Below, in pieces: positions 19,163 to 32,172 of a stretch of 64,000 nt of DNA; positions within the stretch are counted from its first letter, which is position 1; each line of letters opens with the position of its first letter. Below the pieces are notes generated by a model. That model had not been told where the DNA came from. It searched no databases and saw only the letters and a program-made list of their open reading frames with translations. This DNA is from Massilia agilis (lineage in GTDB: Bacteria; Pseudomonadota; Gammaproteobacteria; Burkholderiales; Burkholderiaceae_D). The position numbers were made by a program, and so were the translations under genes. Where the stretch lies: positions 372,001-436,000 of the forward strand of contig NZ_JANUHB010000004.1 in the NCBI RefSeq assembly GCF_024756255.1, written 5' to 3'.

Positions 19163-19612
19163 ATGAGCCTGAAAGACCAAGTCACCGAAGACATGAAAGC
19201 CGCGATGCGCGCCAAGGAAAGCTTCAAGCTGTCCACGATCCGCCTCTTGATCGCCGAGATCAAGCGCAAGGAAGTGGACGAGCGCATCGAGCTGAACGAT
19301 GCCCAGGTGCTGGCCGTGGTCGAAAAGATGATCAAGCAGCGCAAGGACTCGATCACCCAGTTCGAAGCCGGCGGCCGCCAGGACCTGGCCGACAACGAAA
19401 AGGCCGAGCTGCAAGTGCTGGCCGCCTACATGCCGGCTGGCCTGTCGGACGAGGAAGTGGCCGCCGAAGTGAAGGCCGCCGTGGCCGCTTCCGGCGCCGC
19501 CGGCCCGCAGGACATGGGCAAGGTCATGGGCATCCTCAAGCCCAAGCTCGCTGGTCGCGCCGACATGACGGCCGTGTCCGCGATGGTCAAGAAAGCCCTG
19601 TCCGGCGCTTGA
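19163..19612 (+). CDS. GatB/YqeY domain-containing protein
   Basis: 149 residues, all-helical, matching the YqeY family: MSLKDQVTEDMKAAMRAKES, STIRLLIAEIKRKEVDER and the end KVMGILKPKLAGRADM. It is homologous to the tRNA-binding tail domain of GatB, the amidotransferase subunit, and is conserved between rpsU and dnaG in many proteobacteria, but its own role is not established. An upstream GAGGA ribosome site (19156-19160) fits ATG 19163. A family A repeat lies just after it. Confidence 0.92.
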   Translation: MSLKDQVTEDMKAAMRAKESFKLSTIRLLIAEIKRKEVDERIELNDAQVLAVVEKMIKQRKDSITQFEAGGRQDLADNEKAELQVLAAYMPAGLSDEEVAAEVKAAVAASGAAGPQDMGKVMGILKPKLAGRADMTAVSAMVKKALSGA

Positions 19613-19622
19613 CTCGTCAACT

Positions 19623-19725
19623 CGTAGGGTGGGCAGGTCTCCTGCCCACGCGTTCAGCCGGCTCTGGAATGTACGGTCTGCATGCGCCAGTTGAACGCGT
19701 GGGCAGACAAGCTGCCCACCCTACG
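19623..19725. repeat. Dispersed palindromic repeat, family A (complete)
   Basis: CGTAGGGTGGGCA...TGCCCACGCGTTCA and TTGAACGCGTGGGCA...TGCCCACCCTACG. It interrupts the yqeY-dnaG interval inside the macromolecular synthesis locus. Confidence 0.85.
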
Positions 19726-19821
19726 CGCCCCCGAAGTTGCCTCGCACTAAGCTTGTCGCATCTCAACTTGCAGCGAGCCCTGCGGTATAGTCTGACCTTA
19801 GACAAAACACTGTAATTTCAA

Positions 19822-21618
19822 GTGATTCCGCAATCATTCATCACCGATCTGCTCAACCGTGTCGATATTGTTGACGTGGTAGGGCGCTACGTGCAGCTGA
19901 AGAAGGGCGGCGCCAACTTCATGGGGCTGTGCCCCTTCCACAGCGAAAAATCGCCCAGCTTCACAGTCAGCCCCACCAAGCAGTTCTACCACTGCTTCGG
20001 CTGCGGCGCGCACGGCACCGCGATCGGTTTCCTGATCGAATACTCGGGCATGGGCTTCGTCGATGCCGTCAAGGACCTGGCCCAGGGCGTGGGCATGGTC
20101 GTGCCGGACAACGACGACAAGATTCCCCCGGCCCAGCGCGCCGCCCAGCAGGCCCAGTCGCTGGCCCTGTCCGACGCACTGCAGCGCGCCTGCGACTTCT
20201 ACCGCGCCCAGCTGCGCCAGGCGCCCAACGCCATCGCCTATTTAAAAGGGCGCGGCCTGACCGGTGAAATCGCGGCCCGCTTCGGCATGGGCTACGCCCC
20301 GGCCGGCTGGACCAACCTGAAATCGGTCTTTCCCGATTACGAGGCGCTGCAGCTGGTCGAATCGGGCCTGGTGATCGACCACGTGGACGAGGATGGCGGC
20401 AACAAGAAGCGCTACGACCGTTTCCGTGAGCGCATCATGTTCCCGATCCGTAATGTCAAAGGGCAGGTGATCGGCTTTGGCGGCCGCGTGCTCGACGGCG
20501 GCGAGCCAAAATACCTGAACTCGCCGGAAACGCCGCTGTTCAGCAAGGGCACCGAGCTGTACGGCCTGTGGGAAGCGCGCCAGGCGATCCGCGACGCCGG
20601 CTACGTGCTGGTGACGGAAGGCTACATGGACGTGGTCGCGCTGGCCCAGCTCGGCTTTCCGCAAGCCGTGGCCACCCTTGGCACCGCCTGCACCAGTACC
20701 CACGTACAAAAGCTGCTGCGCCAGACCGACAACGTGATCTTCAGCTTCGACGGCGACAAGGCCGGCCGCCGCGCGGCGCGCCGCGCGCTGGAAGCTTGCC
20801 TGCCGCAGGTGACGGACAACAAGACGATCCGCTTCCTGTTCCTGCCGCAAGAGCACGACCCGGACAGCTTCGTGCGCGAATACGGTGCCGATGCGTTCGA
20901 GCAAGAGGTGGCCAACGCGATGCCGCTGTCGCAATTCTTGCTGCGTGAAGTTGCCGGTGAGCATGATCTGGGCACGCCCGAGGGCCGCGCCCGCACCCAG
21001 TTCGACGCCAAGCCGCTGCTGCAGGCCATGGCGCCGTCCGCGCTGCGGCTGCAGATCGTGCGTGGCCTTGCCAGCATGACTGAATCGACGCCGGCGGAAA
21101 TCGAAAGCCTGTTTGACTTGTCCAAGCCAGTAGCGGTGGCAAAACGCGCGCCACCGCGCCAGGGCCGGCCGCAGCCGGTGGGGCTGGAGCTGCAGATCAT
21201 CCGCCTGCTGGTGGCCCAGCCGTCGCTGGCGGTGCAGCTGGACGAAACGGCGCTCGCCGCGTTCACGTTTTTTGGCGAGGAAGCGGCGGAACGGCTGAGC
21301 CATTTGGTTACAACTGCACAGTCGCTGGGAGCGAACGGAACGTTCGCGGCGTTGTCTGAGCAATTGAAGGAAGTCACCACGGAATATGACCATTTGATCG
21401 CCGAGATTGCCGCCGAGCCGGAGTCGGACCCCGATGCCGACCGTGTCTGGCTGGCAAGTGCGGTCCGGCAGATCAAGATGGATATGTTAAAAAAGGAGCT
21501 TAACCAGTTGTTTTCTTCGGGGTTGACCCCAGATCAGGTGAGTGCCCGCTACCGCGAAATCACAGCGCAACAGAACCTGCTGGTCCGCGAAGCCGAGGCC
21601 GCGATGGCACCCCGATGA
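19822..21618 (+). CDS. dnaG: DNA primase
   Basis: Makes RNA primers for replication. 598 residues. N-terminal CHC2 zinc ribbon with ligands Cys37, His40, Cys58 and Cys61; the catalytic core follows with the TOPRIM motifs LVTEGYMDVVAL and FSFDGDKAGRRAARRAL; the C-terminal part (about 440-598) is the DnaB-binding domain. GTG start: no in-frame ATG gives the conserved MIPQSFITDLLNRVDIVDVV beginning. A TATAGT hexamer at 19786-19791 may be the -10 of a local promoter, since the rpsU terminator and a repeat lie upstream. Confidence 0.97.
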   Translation: MIPQSFITDLLNRVDIVDVVGRYVQLKKGGANFMGLCPFHSEKSPSFTVSPTKQFYHCFGCGAHGTAIGFLIEYSGMGFVDAVKDLAQGVGMVVPDNDDKIPPAQRAAQQAQSLALSDALQRACDFYRAQLRQAPNAIAYLKGRGLTGEIAARFGMGYAPAGWTNLKSVFPDYEALQLVESGLVIDHVDEDGGNKKRYDRFRERIMFPIRNVKGQVIGFGGRVLDGGEPKYLNSPETPLFSKGTELYGLWEARQAIRDAGYVLVTEGYMDVVALAQLGFPQAVATLGTACTSTHVQKLLRQTDNVIFSFDGDKAGRRAARRALEACLPQVTDNKTIRFLFLPQEHDPDSFVREYGADAFEQEVANAMPLSQFLLREVAGEHDLGTPEGRARTQFDAKPLLQAMAPSALRLQIVRGLASMTESTPAEIESLFDLSKPVAVAKRAPPRQGRPQPVGLELQIIRLLVAQPSLAVQLDETALAAFTFFGEEAAERLSHLVTTAQSLGANGTFAALSEQLKEVTTEYDHLIAEIAAEPESDPDADRVWLASAVRQIKMDMLKKELNQLFSSGLTPDQVSARYREITAQQNLLVREAEAAMAPR

Positions 21619-21677
21619 GGTCCCAAACCCGTTCCGCTACGGAAGAGTTCGCAACTGGAAAAGCCAGGGGTGCGTGC

Positions 21678-21683
21678 TATAAT
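21678..21683 (+). promoter_or_regulatory. Candidate rpoD promoter, perfect extended -10
   Basis: A perfect TATAAT preceded by TGC; the -35 position (CTGGAA at about 21655) is poor. It lies 150 bases before the rpoD start, in the 210-base dnaG-rpoD gap, and would allow rpoD to be expressed apart from dnaG. Confidence 0.55.
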
Positions 21684-21828
21684 AAAACGCTAACTATTGC
21701 AAGCTTTGAAACGATTTTTCGTCTCAATCGCCGCGTGGCGTTTCAGTTAGTAGGCGGGGGAGTTTGTTCCTCCACGTTGTGGATGTGAGGTAACAATCTT
21801 TATCTTTAACCATCGTACGTAAGTCGTT

Positions 21829-24102
<2,274 letters not shown>

Positions 24103-24135
24103 GGCTTGACGGGGCTGCGCTAAAAGCAATATCCT

Positions 24136-24190
24136 CTCGCCACTTCGTTGGGATGGCCGTCTGGCCCTCCGCGGGTGGCGAGACGTTTTT
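24136..24190 (+). terminator. Rho-independent terminator after rpoD
   Basis: CTCGCCAC (24136-24143) pairs with GTGGCGAG (24175-24182), with a further GGCC/GGCC inner stem, followed by ACGTTTTT. Confidence 0.8.
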
Positions 24191-24219
24191 AGCGCCTTCC
24201 GTTTGAAACGATTTCTCCT

Positions 24220-24298
<79 letters not shown>

Positions 24299-24306
24299 AT
24301 GAAATC

Positions 24307-24343
24307 AAGGGGTTACGAATCGCCGTAACCCCTTAATTGTTTC
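24307..24343 (+). terminator. Rho-independent terminator after the tRNA
   Basis: Perfect 11-bp stem AAGGGGTTACG (24307-24317) with CGTAACCCCTT (24324-24334), six-base loop, then AATTGTTT. It begins only 9 bases after the tRNA CCA. Confidence 0.88.
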
Positions 24344-24350
24344 AAAGAAT

Positions 24351-24662
24351 TCAAACAATGTTCAACGCATCAGGTCGTGCTGCGATTTTTTGGGACAAGC
24401 GCAACGGCAGCGAAACCACTGTAAGTTGCTGAGCTTGCTTGTGTATGCAGTTGATCGGACGACCATCTGGCCGCGAGCTCGAGTCGCTGCCAGATAGTCG
24501 CAAATGAATGCTAACGCCTCGGGCGAGGGCGGCTGCGATGCCAATGGCGATAATGATAGCCACGACAAGCTTGGCACCGTCCCGATACTTGTCGCAGGTT
24601 TCTACGAGCTTGGCGAGGTCTTTCATGGTTGGCAGTTTGAAGTTCATCGATTGTTTACCCAT
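24351..24662 (-). CDS. Small hypothetical membrane protein
   Basis: Up to 103 residues. Start alternatives are ATG 24662 and ATG 24647 (MNFKLPTMKDLAKLVE); neither has a strong ribosome site. A Lys-rich amphipathic start is followed by one likely membrane segment (KLVVAIIIAIGIAAALARG, about 31-49), then a polar tail. No family recognised. Lies in the stretch after the tRNA that is less GC-rich than its surroundings, so it could be acquired. The opposite-strand frame here (24504-24737) looks less protein-like. Confidence 0.4.
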   Translation of the reverse strand: MGKQSMNFKLPTMKDLAKLVETCDKYRDGAKLVVAIIIAIGIAAALARGVSIHLRLSGSDSSSRPDGRPINCIHKQAQQLTVVSLPLRLSQKIAARPDALNIV

Positions 24663-24791
24663 TTAGTGCGCAGATGCCTAGCGGCCGAAATGATCAGTAT
24701 TCTTACGTCGGCTAGGTCCCGACTGAAGTATTGCTGAGTTTCGAAAATTGAGGACTGACAACATTTACATGTTTGTTCGGTCGGCAATCAC

Positions 24792-24968
24792 GTGGTGATT
24801 GCGTTCTCCGACAATGAACTAACGAAGGCCGCTGCGAGTATCAGCCGAATGACAACCGCGAAGGTGAACGGCAAGCATGTGCTAGCGCGCGGGCTCATCG
24901 CCAGGCGTGCGGAGGAAAGTGCGCCGTTTCGTGCAGCCGAGACTGCGACTGTCGTCGCTAAGAAGTGA
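24792..24968 (+). CDS. Possible short hypothetical protein or gene remnant
   Basis: A frame open from 24759 gives NHVVIAFSDNELTKAAAS and ends TATVVAKK at TGA 24968, about 58 residues from GTG 24792. Codon use is acceptable and the sequence reads like real protein, but there is no ATG and no clear ribosome site, so it may be the 3' remnant of a lost gene. It ends 17 bases before the next start. Confidence 0.3.
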   Translation: MVIAFSDNELTKAAASISRMTTAKVNGKHVLARGLIARRAEESAPFRAAETATVVAKK

Positions 24969-24985
24969 CGAGAGGAGGCAATGCC

Positions 24986-25447
24986 ATGTTCAAACAAATT
25001 CCTTGTGTGCTCGCACTCGCCGTTGCAGCACACATCCCGCTTGCGGCGCACGCTGCCCAGCAAAAGAACTTGGATGTCCTAGGCACCTGGACCCTGACCA
25101 GGGTGCTCGATTCAGCTGAAATCACAGCGATGGATGACCAAGAGGCAGCCCGGCTCGTCGGCAGAACTTTGGTCATCCGGCCGGACAAAATCGTGATGGT
25201 CGGCGAGGACTGCGACCAGGCTGACTTTGAGCGGCATCGTGAGCCTGCTGCGAAATACGTACGTGAAAATTATCACGCACCTGTTGGGCGGCTCGGATTG
25301 CCAGATTCAGTCACAGTCGTGAACCTGGGCTGCACTGAAGCGCTCTTGAAAGGCAGCGGCCGAATTGTCGTTTTCTGGGACGGCTTCTTCTACGACGCAA
25401 CGCGGCAGCCTGGTGCAGGAAAAAACGGCGCACATCCGGTAAAGTGA
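24986..25447 (+). CDS. Hypothetical exported protein
   Basis: 153 residues. Clear Sec signal peptide (MFKQIPCVLALAVAAHIPLA) with a probable cleavage after AHA at about residue 25. The mature part of about 128 residues begins LDVLGTWTLTRVLDSAEI, which recalls the GTW start of lipocalin-like barrels, and has two cysteines (EDCDQ, LGCTE) that could form a disulfide in the periplasm. GAGGAGG lies 7 bases before ATG 24986, a strong ribosome site. No family or operon partner recognised; function unknown. Confidence 0.75.
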   Translation: MFKQIPCVLALAVAAHIPLAAHAAQQKNLDVLGTWTLTRVLDSAEITAMDDQEAARLVGRTLVIRPDKIVMVGEDCDQADFERHREPAAKYVRENYHAPVGRLGLPDSVTVVNLGCTEALLKGSGRIVVFWDGFFYDATRQPGAGKNGAHPVK

Positions 25448-25511
25448 CAAGATCGAACTTCGGCGGAGTATTGGTCTCGATTGAGGCTTCGTGAGTCAAT
25501 TCGAGTTTCGT

Positions 25512-26880
<1,369 letters not shown>

Positions 26881-26888
<8 letters not shown>

Positions 26889-28761
26889 CTTGTTCCCCTA
26901 AATCTGTCTTGCCGCCCGGCGGCTGGCAGCGCAGCCGGATGATGAATTCTGCGCCGCTGTGCCCGTCGTTGCTGTGGTTCTGTACCTCAATCGTGCCGCC
27001 GGCGGCGCGGATGATGCCTGCGCTGATCGACAGCCCCAGGCCGAGCCCTTGCTCCTTGGTGGTGAAGAAGGGCTCGAAAATTTTCTGCGCGCTGGCTGGC
27101 GCAATGCCCGGCCCATTATCGGCCACACGGATCACCGCCTGGTCGCCGGACTGCGCCACGCGGATCGAAATATGCGCAATCTCGGCCGGGCCGACTGCGT
27201 CCATCGCGTTCGTGATCAGGTTGGAAAAGACCTGCCGCAGCCCGGTCTCGTTGCACAGGACGACGATATCTTGTTGCGGCCAGTCCTCGTCCAGCACCAG
27301 CCGGTCCGAGCCCCGAGTGGTGCGTACCTGCAGCATGGTCTGTTCGAACGCCTTGCGTACGCTCACCGGCTTTTGTGCATCATCGCTGCGCCGGGCAAAG
27401 CCTTTCAATTGAGAGGTGATATAGCCAAGGCGCTTGACCAGGTCCGAGATGATCGACAGGTTCTCCAGCGCTTCGTCGGCGCGTCCGCGTGTAATGAGCA
27501 CCTGCGCATTGTCGGAAAAGGTCTGGATCGCCGCCAGCGGCTGGTTCAGCTCATGGGTGATGCCGGCCGCCATCTGTCCGATCGCGGCGAGTTTGCCGCT
27601 TTGTACCAGTTCAGCCTGGGCCTGGCGCAAGGTTTGCTCGGCGCGCTCGCGTTCACCGACTTCCGCCTGCAGCCGTTGATTGGCGTCGAGCAGCGCGGCG
27701 GTGCGCCGCTCGACCTTGGCTTCGAGTTCGTCGTTGGCGCGCTTGAGCGCTTGCTGTGCGTTCAGCCGCTCCGCAATGCGTCGCCGGCGCTGCAGCGCAT
27801 ACAGGATGCCAAGGCAAAGCGCGGTCCAGCCCAGCGCCGCGCCAACGGCCGCATTGCGCGCGGCGGCCCGCACCTGTCCCAGTTCGGCCAGCACCGTGAT
27901 TTGCCATTCGAGGGGCTTGAGCCGGCTGCTGACCGCCATGTAGCCGCTTGGTTCGCCTTCCCTCGGCAAGTTCAGCGACAGCAGCTTTGCGCCGTCGGTC
28001 AGGCGTTGTTCAACCCGGTGTGGAAGTTGCGGCAGCGTCTCATGCAGGAACTGCCGCTGTTCGTGGATGCTTTTGCGCGCGCCCTCCGACAGCGGGGCAA
28101 TTGTCTTGAATTTGAAGGCGGAGATCGACGACAGGAGAATGACGCCGTTGGCATCGGTCACCCAGATCTGTTCGGCCACGCTGGGCATGCGCCAGGACTG
28201 CTCCAGCCAGTCCAGGCTGACCTTGGCCGCGGCTACGCCGATAATGCGGCCATGGCGTCGTATCGGCAGCGCAATGAAGTAGCCCGCCTCGCGGGTCGAT
28301 ACGCCAATGCCATAAAAACGTCCAATGCCGCCGTTCACCGCTTGCCTGAAGTAGGGACGGAAGCCGTAGTTCTGCCCGACATACGAGGTCGGCTCTTTCC
28401 AGTTGCTCGACGCGTACACCTCGCCCTGCGGATTGATCACATAGACTGCGAAGGCCCCGGCGCCCTGGATCATCTCCTCCAGGTAGGCATTGACGCGTGC
28501 GGCCCGGTCGGGCGACTGGCTCTCGAGGAGGGCGGCGACTTCATCGCTCTGCGCGATGGCCAGTGGCAGGAATTCATACTTGGCAAGCACCCCGCCGATC
28601 GTGGCCGAGTACAGTTCGGCGCGCGACGCCAGCGTGCGGTGCAGGTCGTCGAGCTGGCGGCGTTCGACGAGCATGTAGGACAGCATCGTCACCGCGACCA
28701 GCGACGCCAGTGCCAGCAGCACGGTGTGCGACTGGCTCAGTTTCCATTTTTTTACCGCCAC
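26881..28761 (-). CDS. Sensor histidine kinase, DctB-like (C4-dicarboxylate sensor family)
   Basis: 626 residues. Membrane helix about 13-31, periplasmic double-Cache/PDC sensor about 40-295 (with the DctB-like SNWKEPTSYVGQNYGFRPYFRQA and AGYFIALPIRR), second helix about 303-322, a coiled coil, then HisKA with phospho-His403 (GITHELNQPLAAIQ) and HATPase motifs N (NLITNAMDA), DNGPGI and GLGLGLSIS. DctB proteins sense succinate-type dicarboxylates; here no dctA is near and the neighbours point to glutarate or a related acid. It begins 13 bases after the CoA-transferase gene. Confidence 0.92.
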
Positions 28762-28774
28762 TTGTACTCCGCAT

Positions 28775-29998
28775 TCAGATCACGCCCTGCCTCTGCAAAC
28801 GGTCGATTTGTTCCCGGTCCAGGTGCAGGCGCTCTTGAAGTATCTCATGAGTATGCTCGCCTAGGAGCGGTGCCGCGCGATCATAGGCAACCGGCGTGTC
28901 GGACATGCGGATCGGATTGGCGACCGAGGCGACCGCGTCATGCAGCGCATGCGGCAGCGGCACGGCCAGCTGACGGTGGCGCGCCTGCGGCTCTTCGAAC
29001 ACCTGCGCGATCGTGTTGATCGGCCCGCAAGGAACGCCCACCGCTTCGAGCTGGTCCAGCCATTGGCGCGTCGTCCGTTCCTGCAGCACCGGCTCCAGCA
29101 ACGCAATCAGTTCGACGCGGTGGCGCACGCGCATGGCATTGGTGGCAAAGAGTTCGTTGCTGCCCCACTCGGGATGTCCTGCAACCTGGCAGAAGCTGTT
29201 GAACTGGCGGTCGTTGCCCACCGCGAGAATGAGGTGGCCGTCCGCCGTGGCGAAGGCCTGGTAGGGAACGATGTTCGGATGGGCGTTGCCGAGCCGGCCC
29301 GGCACCACGTTGCCGACCAGGTAGTTCGATGCCTGGTTGGCGAGCATCGCCACTTGCACATCGAACAAGGCCAGGTCGATGTACTGTCCGGCGCCGCTCA
29401 CCTCGCGCTGGGCGAGGGCGGCCAGCACGGCGACAGAGGCATACATCCCCGTCATCACATCGGTAACGGCGACGCCGACCTTCACCGGCCCGCCGCCGGC
29501 CACCTCATCGGGTTGTCCGGTGATGCTCATCAAGCCGCCCATCCCCTGGATCATGAAGTCGTAGCCGGCGCGCTGGGCGTCGGGGCCGTCCTGGCCAAAG
29601 CCGGTGATGGAGCAGTAGATCAGGCGTGGATTGATGGCCCGCAGTGACGCTTGGTCGAGCCCGTATTTTGCGAGCGCGCCCACCTTGTAGTTCTCGAGGA
29701 CAATGTCGCACTCGGCGGCGAGTTTTTTGACGATGTCCTGGCCTTCCGGCGTCGAGATGTCGAGGGTCAGGGATTTCTTGCCGCGGTTGGCGGACAGGAA
29801 GTAGGCGGATTCCTTCGTTTCGGCGCCCGACCTGTCCTTCAGGTATGGAGGCCCCCATCCGCGCGTGTCATCGCCCACGCCGGGGCGTTCGACCTTGATT
29901 ACTTCGGCGCCGAGATCGGCGAGCAACTGGCCGCACCACGGGCCGGCGAGCACGCGCGACAGGTCCAGCACTTTGATATGAGACAGCGCTCCAGGCAT
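28775..29998 (-). CDS. Family III (CaiB/BaiF) CoA-transferase, probably glutarate CoA-transferase (GcdG-like)
   Basis: 407 residues. Start IKVLDLSRVLAGPWCGQLLADLGAEVIKVERP and the NRGKKSL segment are class III hallmarks; the catalytic aspartate is probably Asp147 in AGYDFMIQG. Class III enzymes move CoA between acids through an aspartyl-CoA thioester. Next to gcdH the expected reaction is activation of glutarate with succinyl-CoA as donor, as for Pseudomonas GcdG. ATG 29998 is chosen; 40 extra upstream codons lack similarity. A family A repeat lies between it and gcdH. Confidence 0.9.
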   Translation of the reverse strand: MPGALSHIKVLDLSRVLAGPWCGQLLADLGAEVIKVERPGVGDDTRGWGPPYLKDRSGAETKESAYFLSANRGKKSLTLDISTPEGQDIVKKLAAECDIVLENYKVGALAKYGLDQASLRAINPRLIYCSITGFGQDGPDAQRAGYDFMIQGMGGLMSITGQPDEVAGGGPVKVGVAVTDVMTGMYASVAVLAALAQREVSGAGQYIDLALFDVQVAMLANQASNYLVGNVVPGRLGNAHPNIVPYQAFATADGHLILAVGNDRQFNSFCQVAGHPEWGSNELFATNAMRVRHRVELIALLEPVLQERTTRQWLDQLEAVGVPCGPINTIAQVFEEPQARHRQLAVPLPHALHDAVASVANPIRMSDTPVAYDRAAPLLGEHTHEILQERLHLDREQIDRLQRQGVI

Positions 29999-30088
29999 GG
30001 GAACCTCATTGAGAATGTTTGCATTCGGTGCGCAGGGCCACACGGCCATGGCACTTGTTATACGGCGGAGGGGTACGGCCAGCGGTAG

Positions 30089-30124
30089 TTGAACGCGTGG
30101 GCAGGAGGACCTGCCCACCCTACG
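30089..30124. repeat. Family A repeat, half element
   Basis: TTGAACGCGTGGGCA...TGCCCACCCTACG, a single hairpin, in the 156-base gap between gcdH and the CoA-transferase gene. Confidence 0.8.
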
Positions 30125-30154
30125 TGGGGCGCGCGTTCATGCACGCCCAACTCG

Positions 30155-31336
30155 TCAGAAGGCCGCGATGCCGGTCTGTGCGCGACCCAGGATCAGCGCG
30201 TGGATGTCGTGCGTGCCTTCATAGGTATTCACGACTTCCAGGTTGACCAGGTGGCGCGCGACGCCGAACTCGTCGGAAATGCCGTTGCCGCCCATCATGT
30301 CGCGCGCCAGGCGTGCGATGTCGAGCGACTTGCCGCACGAGTTGCGCTTCATGATCGACGTGATTTCCACCGCCGCCGTGCCCTCGTCCTTCATGCGGCC
30401 CAGGCGCAGGCAACCTTGCAGGCCCAGCGTGATTTCGGTTTGCATGTCGGCCAGCTTTTTCTGGATCAGCTGGTTGGCCGCCAGCGGCTTGCCGAACTGC
30501 TTGCGGTCCAGCACGTATTGGCGCGCGCGGTGCCAGCAATCCTCGGCGGCACCCAGGGCGCCCCACGCGATGCCGTAGCGTGCCGAATTCAGGCAAGTGA
30601 ACGGGCCTTTCAAGCCGCGCACTTCGGGGAAGGCGTTCTCTTCCGGGCAGAACACTTCATCCATCACGATCTCACCCGTGATCGAGGCGCGCAGGCCCAC
30701 CTTGCCGTGGATCGCCGGGGCGCTCAGGCCTTTCCAGCCTTTTTCCAGCACGAAGCCGCGGATCGCGCCTTCGTCATCCTTGGCCCACACCACGAACACG
30801 TCGGCGATCGGCGAATTGGAAATCCACATCTTGCTGCCCGATAGGCTGAAGCCGCCGGGGACCTTCTTCGCCCGCGTGACCATCGAACCGGGGTCGGAAC
30901 CATGGTTCGGCTCGGTCAGGCCGAAGCAGCCGATCCATTCGCCGGTGGCCAGCTTGGGCAGGTATTTCTGCTTGGTTTGCTCATTGCCGAATTCATAGAT
31001 CGGCACCATCACCAGCGACGACTGCACGCTCATCATCGAGCGATAGCCGGAATCGACGCGCTCGACTTCGCGGGCGATCAGGCCGTAGCTCACATAGTTC
31101 AGGCCCGGGCCGCCATATTGTTCCGGAATGGTGGGGCCGAGCAGGCCCAGTTCACCCATTTCGCGGAAGATCGCCGGGTCGGTTTCTTCCTTGCGGAAGG
31201 CTTCGAGCACGCGCGGCTGCAGGCGCTCCTGGCAATAGGCGCTGGCGGCCTCGCGCACCATGCGTTCTTCATCCGTCAGTTGCTGATCCAGCAGCAGCGG
31301 ATCGTCCCATTGAAATGCTGCTTTCGTTTGTCCCAT
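30155..31336 (-). CDS. gcdH: Glutaryl-CoA dehydrogenase
   Basis: Oxidises and decarboxylates glutaryl-CoA to crotonyl-CoA in lysine, glutarate and aromatic degradation; FAD enzyme passing electrons to ETF. 393 residues. Acyl-CoA dehydrogenase signatures [17 protein letters not shown] and [16 protein letters not shown]; the end [20 protein letters not shown] carries the catalytic base Glu373 and is the glutaryl-CoA dehydrogenase form of this motif. Lies 34 bases after the ABC ATPase gene and upstream of the CoA-transferase. Confidence 0.95.
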   Translation of the reverse strand: MGQTKAAFQWDDPLLLDQQLTDEERMVREAASAYCQERLQPRVLEAFRKEETDPAIFREMGELGLLGPTIPEQYGGPGLNYVSYGLIAREVERVDSGYRSMMSVQSSLVMVPIYEFGNEQTKQKYLPKLATGEWIGCFGLTEPNHGSDPGSMVTRAKKVPGGFSLSGSKMWISNSPIADVFVVWAKDDEGAIRGFVLEKGWKGLSAPAIHGKVGLRASITGEIVMDEVFCPEENAFPEVRGLKGPFTCLNSARYGIAWGALGAAEDCWHRARQYVLDRKQFGKPLAANQLIQKKLADMQTEITLGLQGCLRLGRMKDEGTAAVEITSIMKRNSCGKSLDIARLARDMMGGNGISDEFGVARHLVNLEVVNTYEGTHDIHALILGRAQTGIAAF

Positions 31337-31370
31337 GTTTTTTCCTAGTGAATTGATTGACGGTGCCGTA

Positions 31371-32162
31371 TCAGTCGGCAGTCGTTGCGAGCAGCTCCGC
31401 GTTGTGGTGACGCTGCTGCTCTTCCATGACGAGTTCGCCCAGCATGCGCTTGAGCCGGTTGAATTCCGGGTCGCTGGGGTCGCGCGGACGTGGCAGGGTG
31501 ATGCGCACGTCCTGCTTGATGGTGCCGGGACGATACGTCATCACGATCGTCCGGTCCGCGAGATAGATCGACTCTTCGATGCTGTGCGTGACGAAGATGA
31601 TCGTGGTGCCGAAGGTCTTCCAGATTTTCAGCAGCTCGTCCTGCAGGTTGCGGCGGGTGAGGGCGTCGAGCGCGCCGAAGGGTTCGTCCATCAGCATGAT
31701 CGGCGAATCCAGTGCCAGCACGCGCGCGATCGCCACGCGCTGGCGCATGCCGCCCGACAGGTCCTTGGGATAGCGGTCGCGGAATTCGCGCAGGCCCAGC
31801 ATGTCCAGCAGCATGTCGACACGCTCCTTGATTGCCGCGGTCGGGCGGCCGGCGATTTCCAGGCCGAAGGCGATGTTCTGCTCGATCGTCATCCAGGGAA
31901 AGAGCGCATATTCCTGGAACACCATGCCGCGATCCGGCCCCGGTTCGGTGATGGGCCGGTTATCGACCAGGATCTCGCCCGAGCTGGGGTGCGAGAAGCC
32001 GGCAATCGCGTTGAGCAGCGTCGACTTGCCGCAGCCCGAGGGCCCCAGCAGGCAGACGAACTCGCCGCTGTTGATGGTGAGGTTGATGTCCTTGAGCGCG
32101 ATGACATCGCTGCCGTGGCTCGAGAACACCTTGTTGACGCCGTTGATATGAATGGTTTTCAT
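31371..32162 (-). CDS. ABC transporter ATP-binding protein, NitT/TauT family
   Basis: 263 residues. Walker [11 protein letters not shown]-loop [10 protein letters not shown], signature LSGGMRQR, Walker [13 protein letters not shown] and switch histidine in VTHSIEE, all intact. The sequence is of the SsuB/TauB/NrtD type that energises importers of nitrate, sulfonates, taurine or similar anions. Third gene of a packed set (10 bases after the permease gene), next to gcdH, which suggests an organic acid as substrate; this is inference. Confidence 0.93.
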   Translation of the reverse strand: MKTIHINGVNKVFSSHGSDVIALKDINLTINSGEFVCLLGPSGCGKSTLLNAIAGFSHPSSGEILVDNRPITEPGPDRGMVFQEYALFPWMTIEQNIAFGLEIAGRPTAAIKERVDMLLDMLGLREFRDRYPKDLSGGMRQRVAIARVLALDSPIMLMDEPFGALDALTRRNLQDELLKIWKTFGTTIIFVTHSIEESIYLADRTIVMTYRPGTIKQDVRITLPRPRDPSDPEFNRLKRMLGELVMEEQQRHHNAELLATTAD

Positions 32163-32172
32163 GCTGTCTTCT

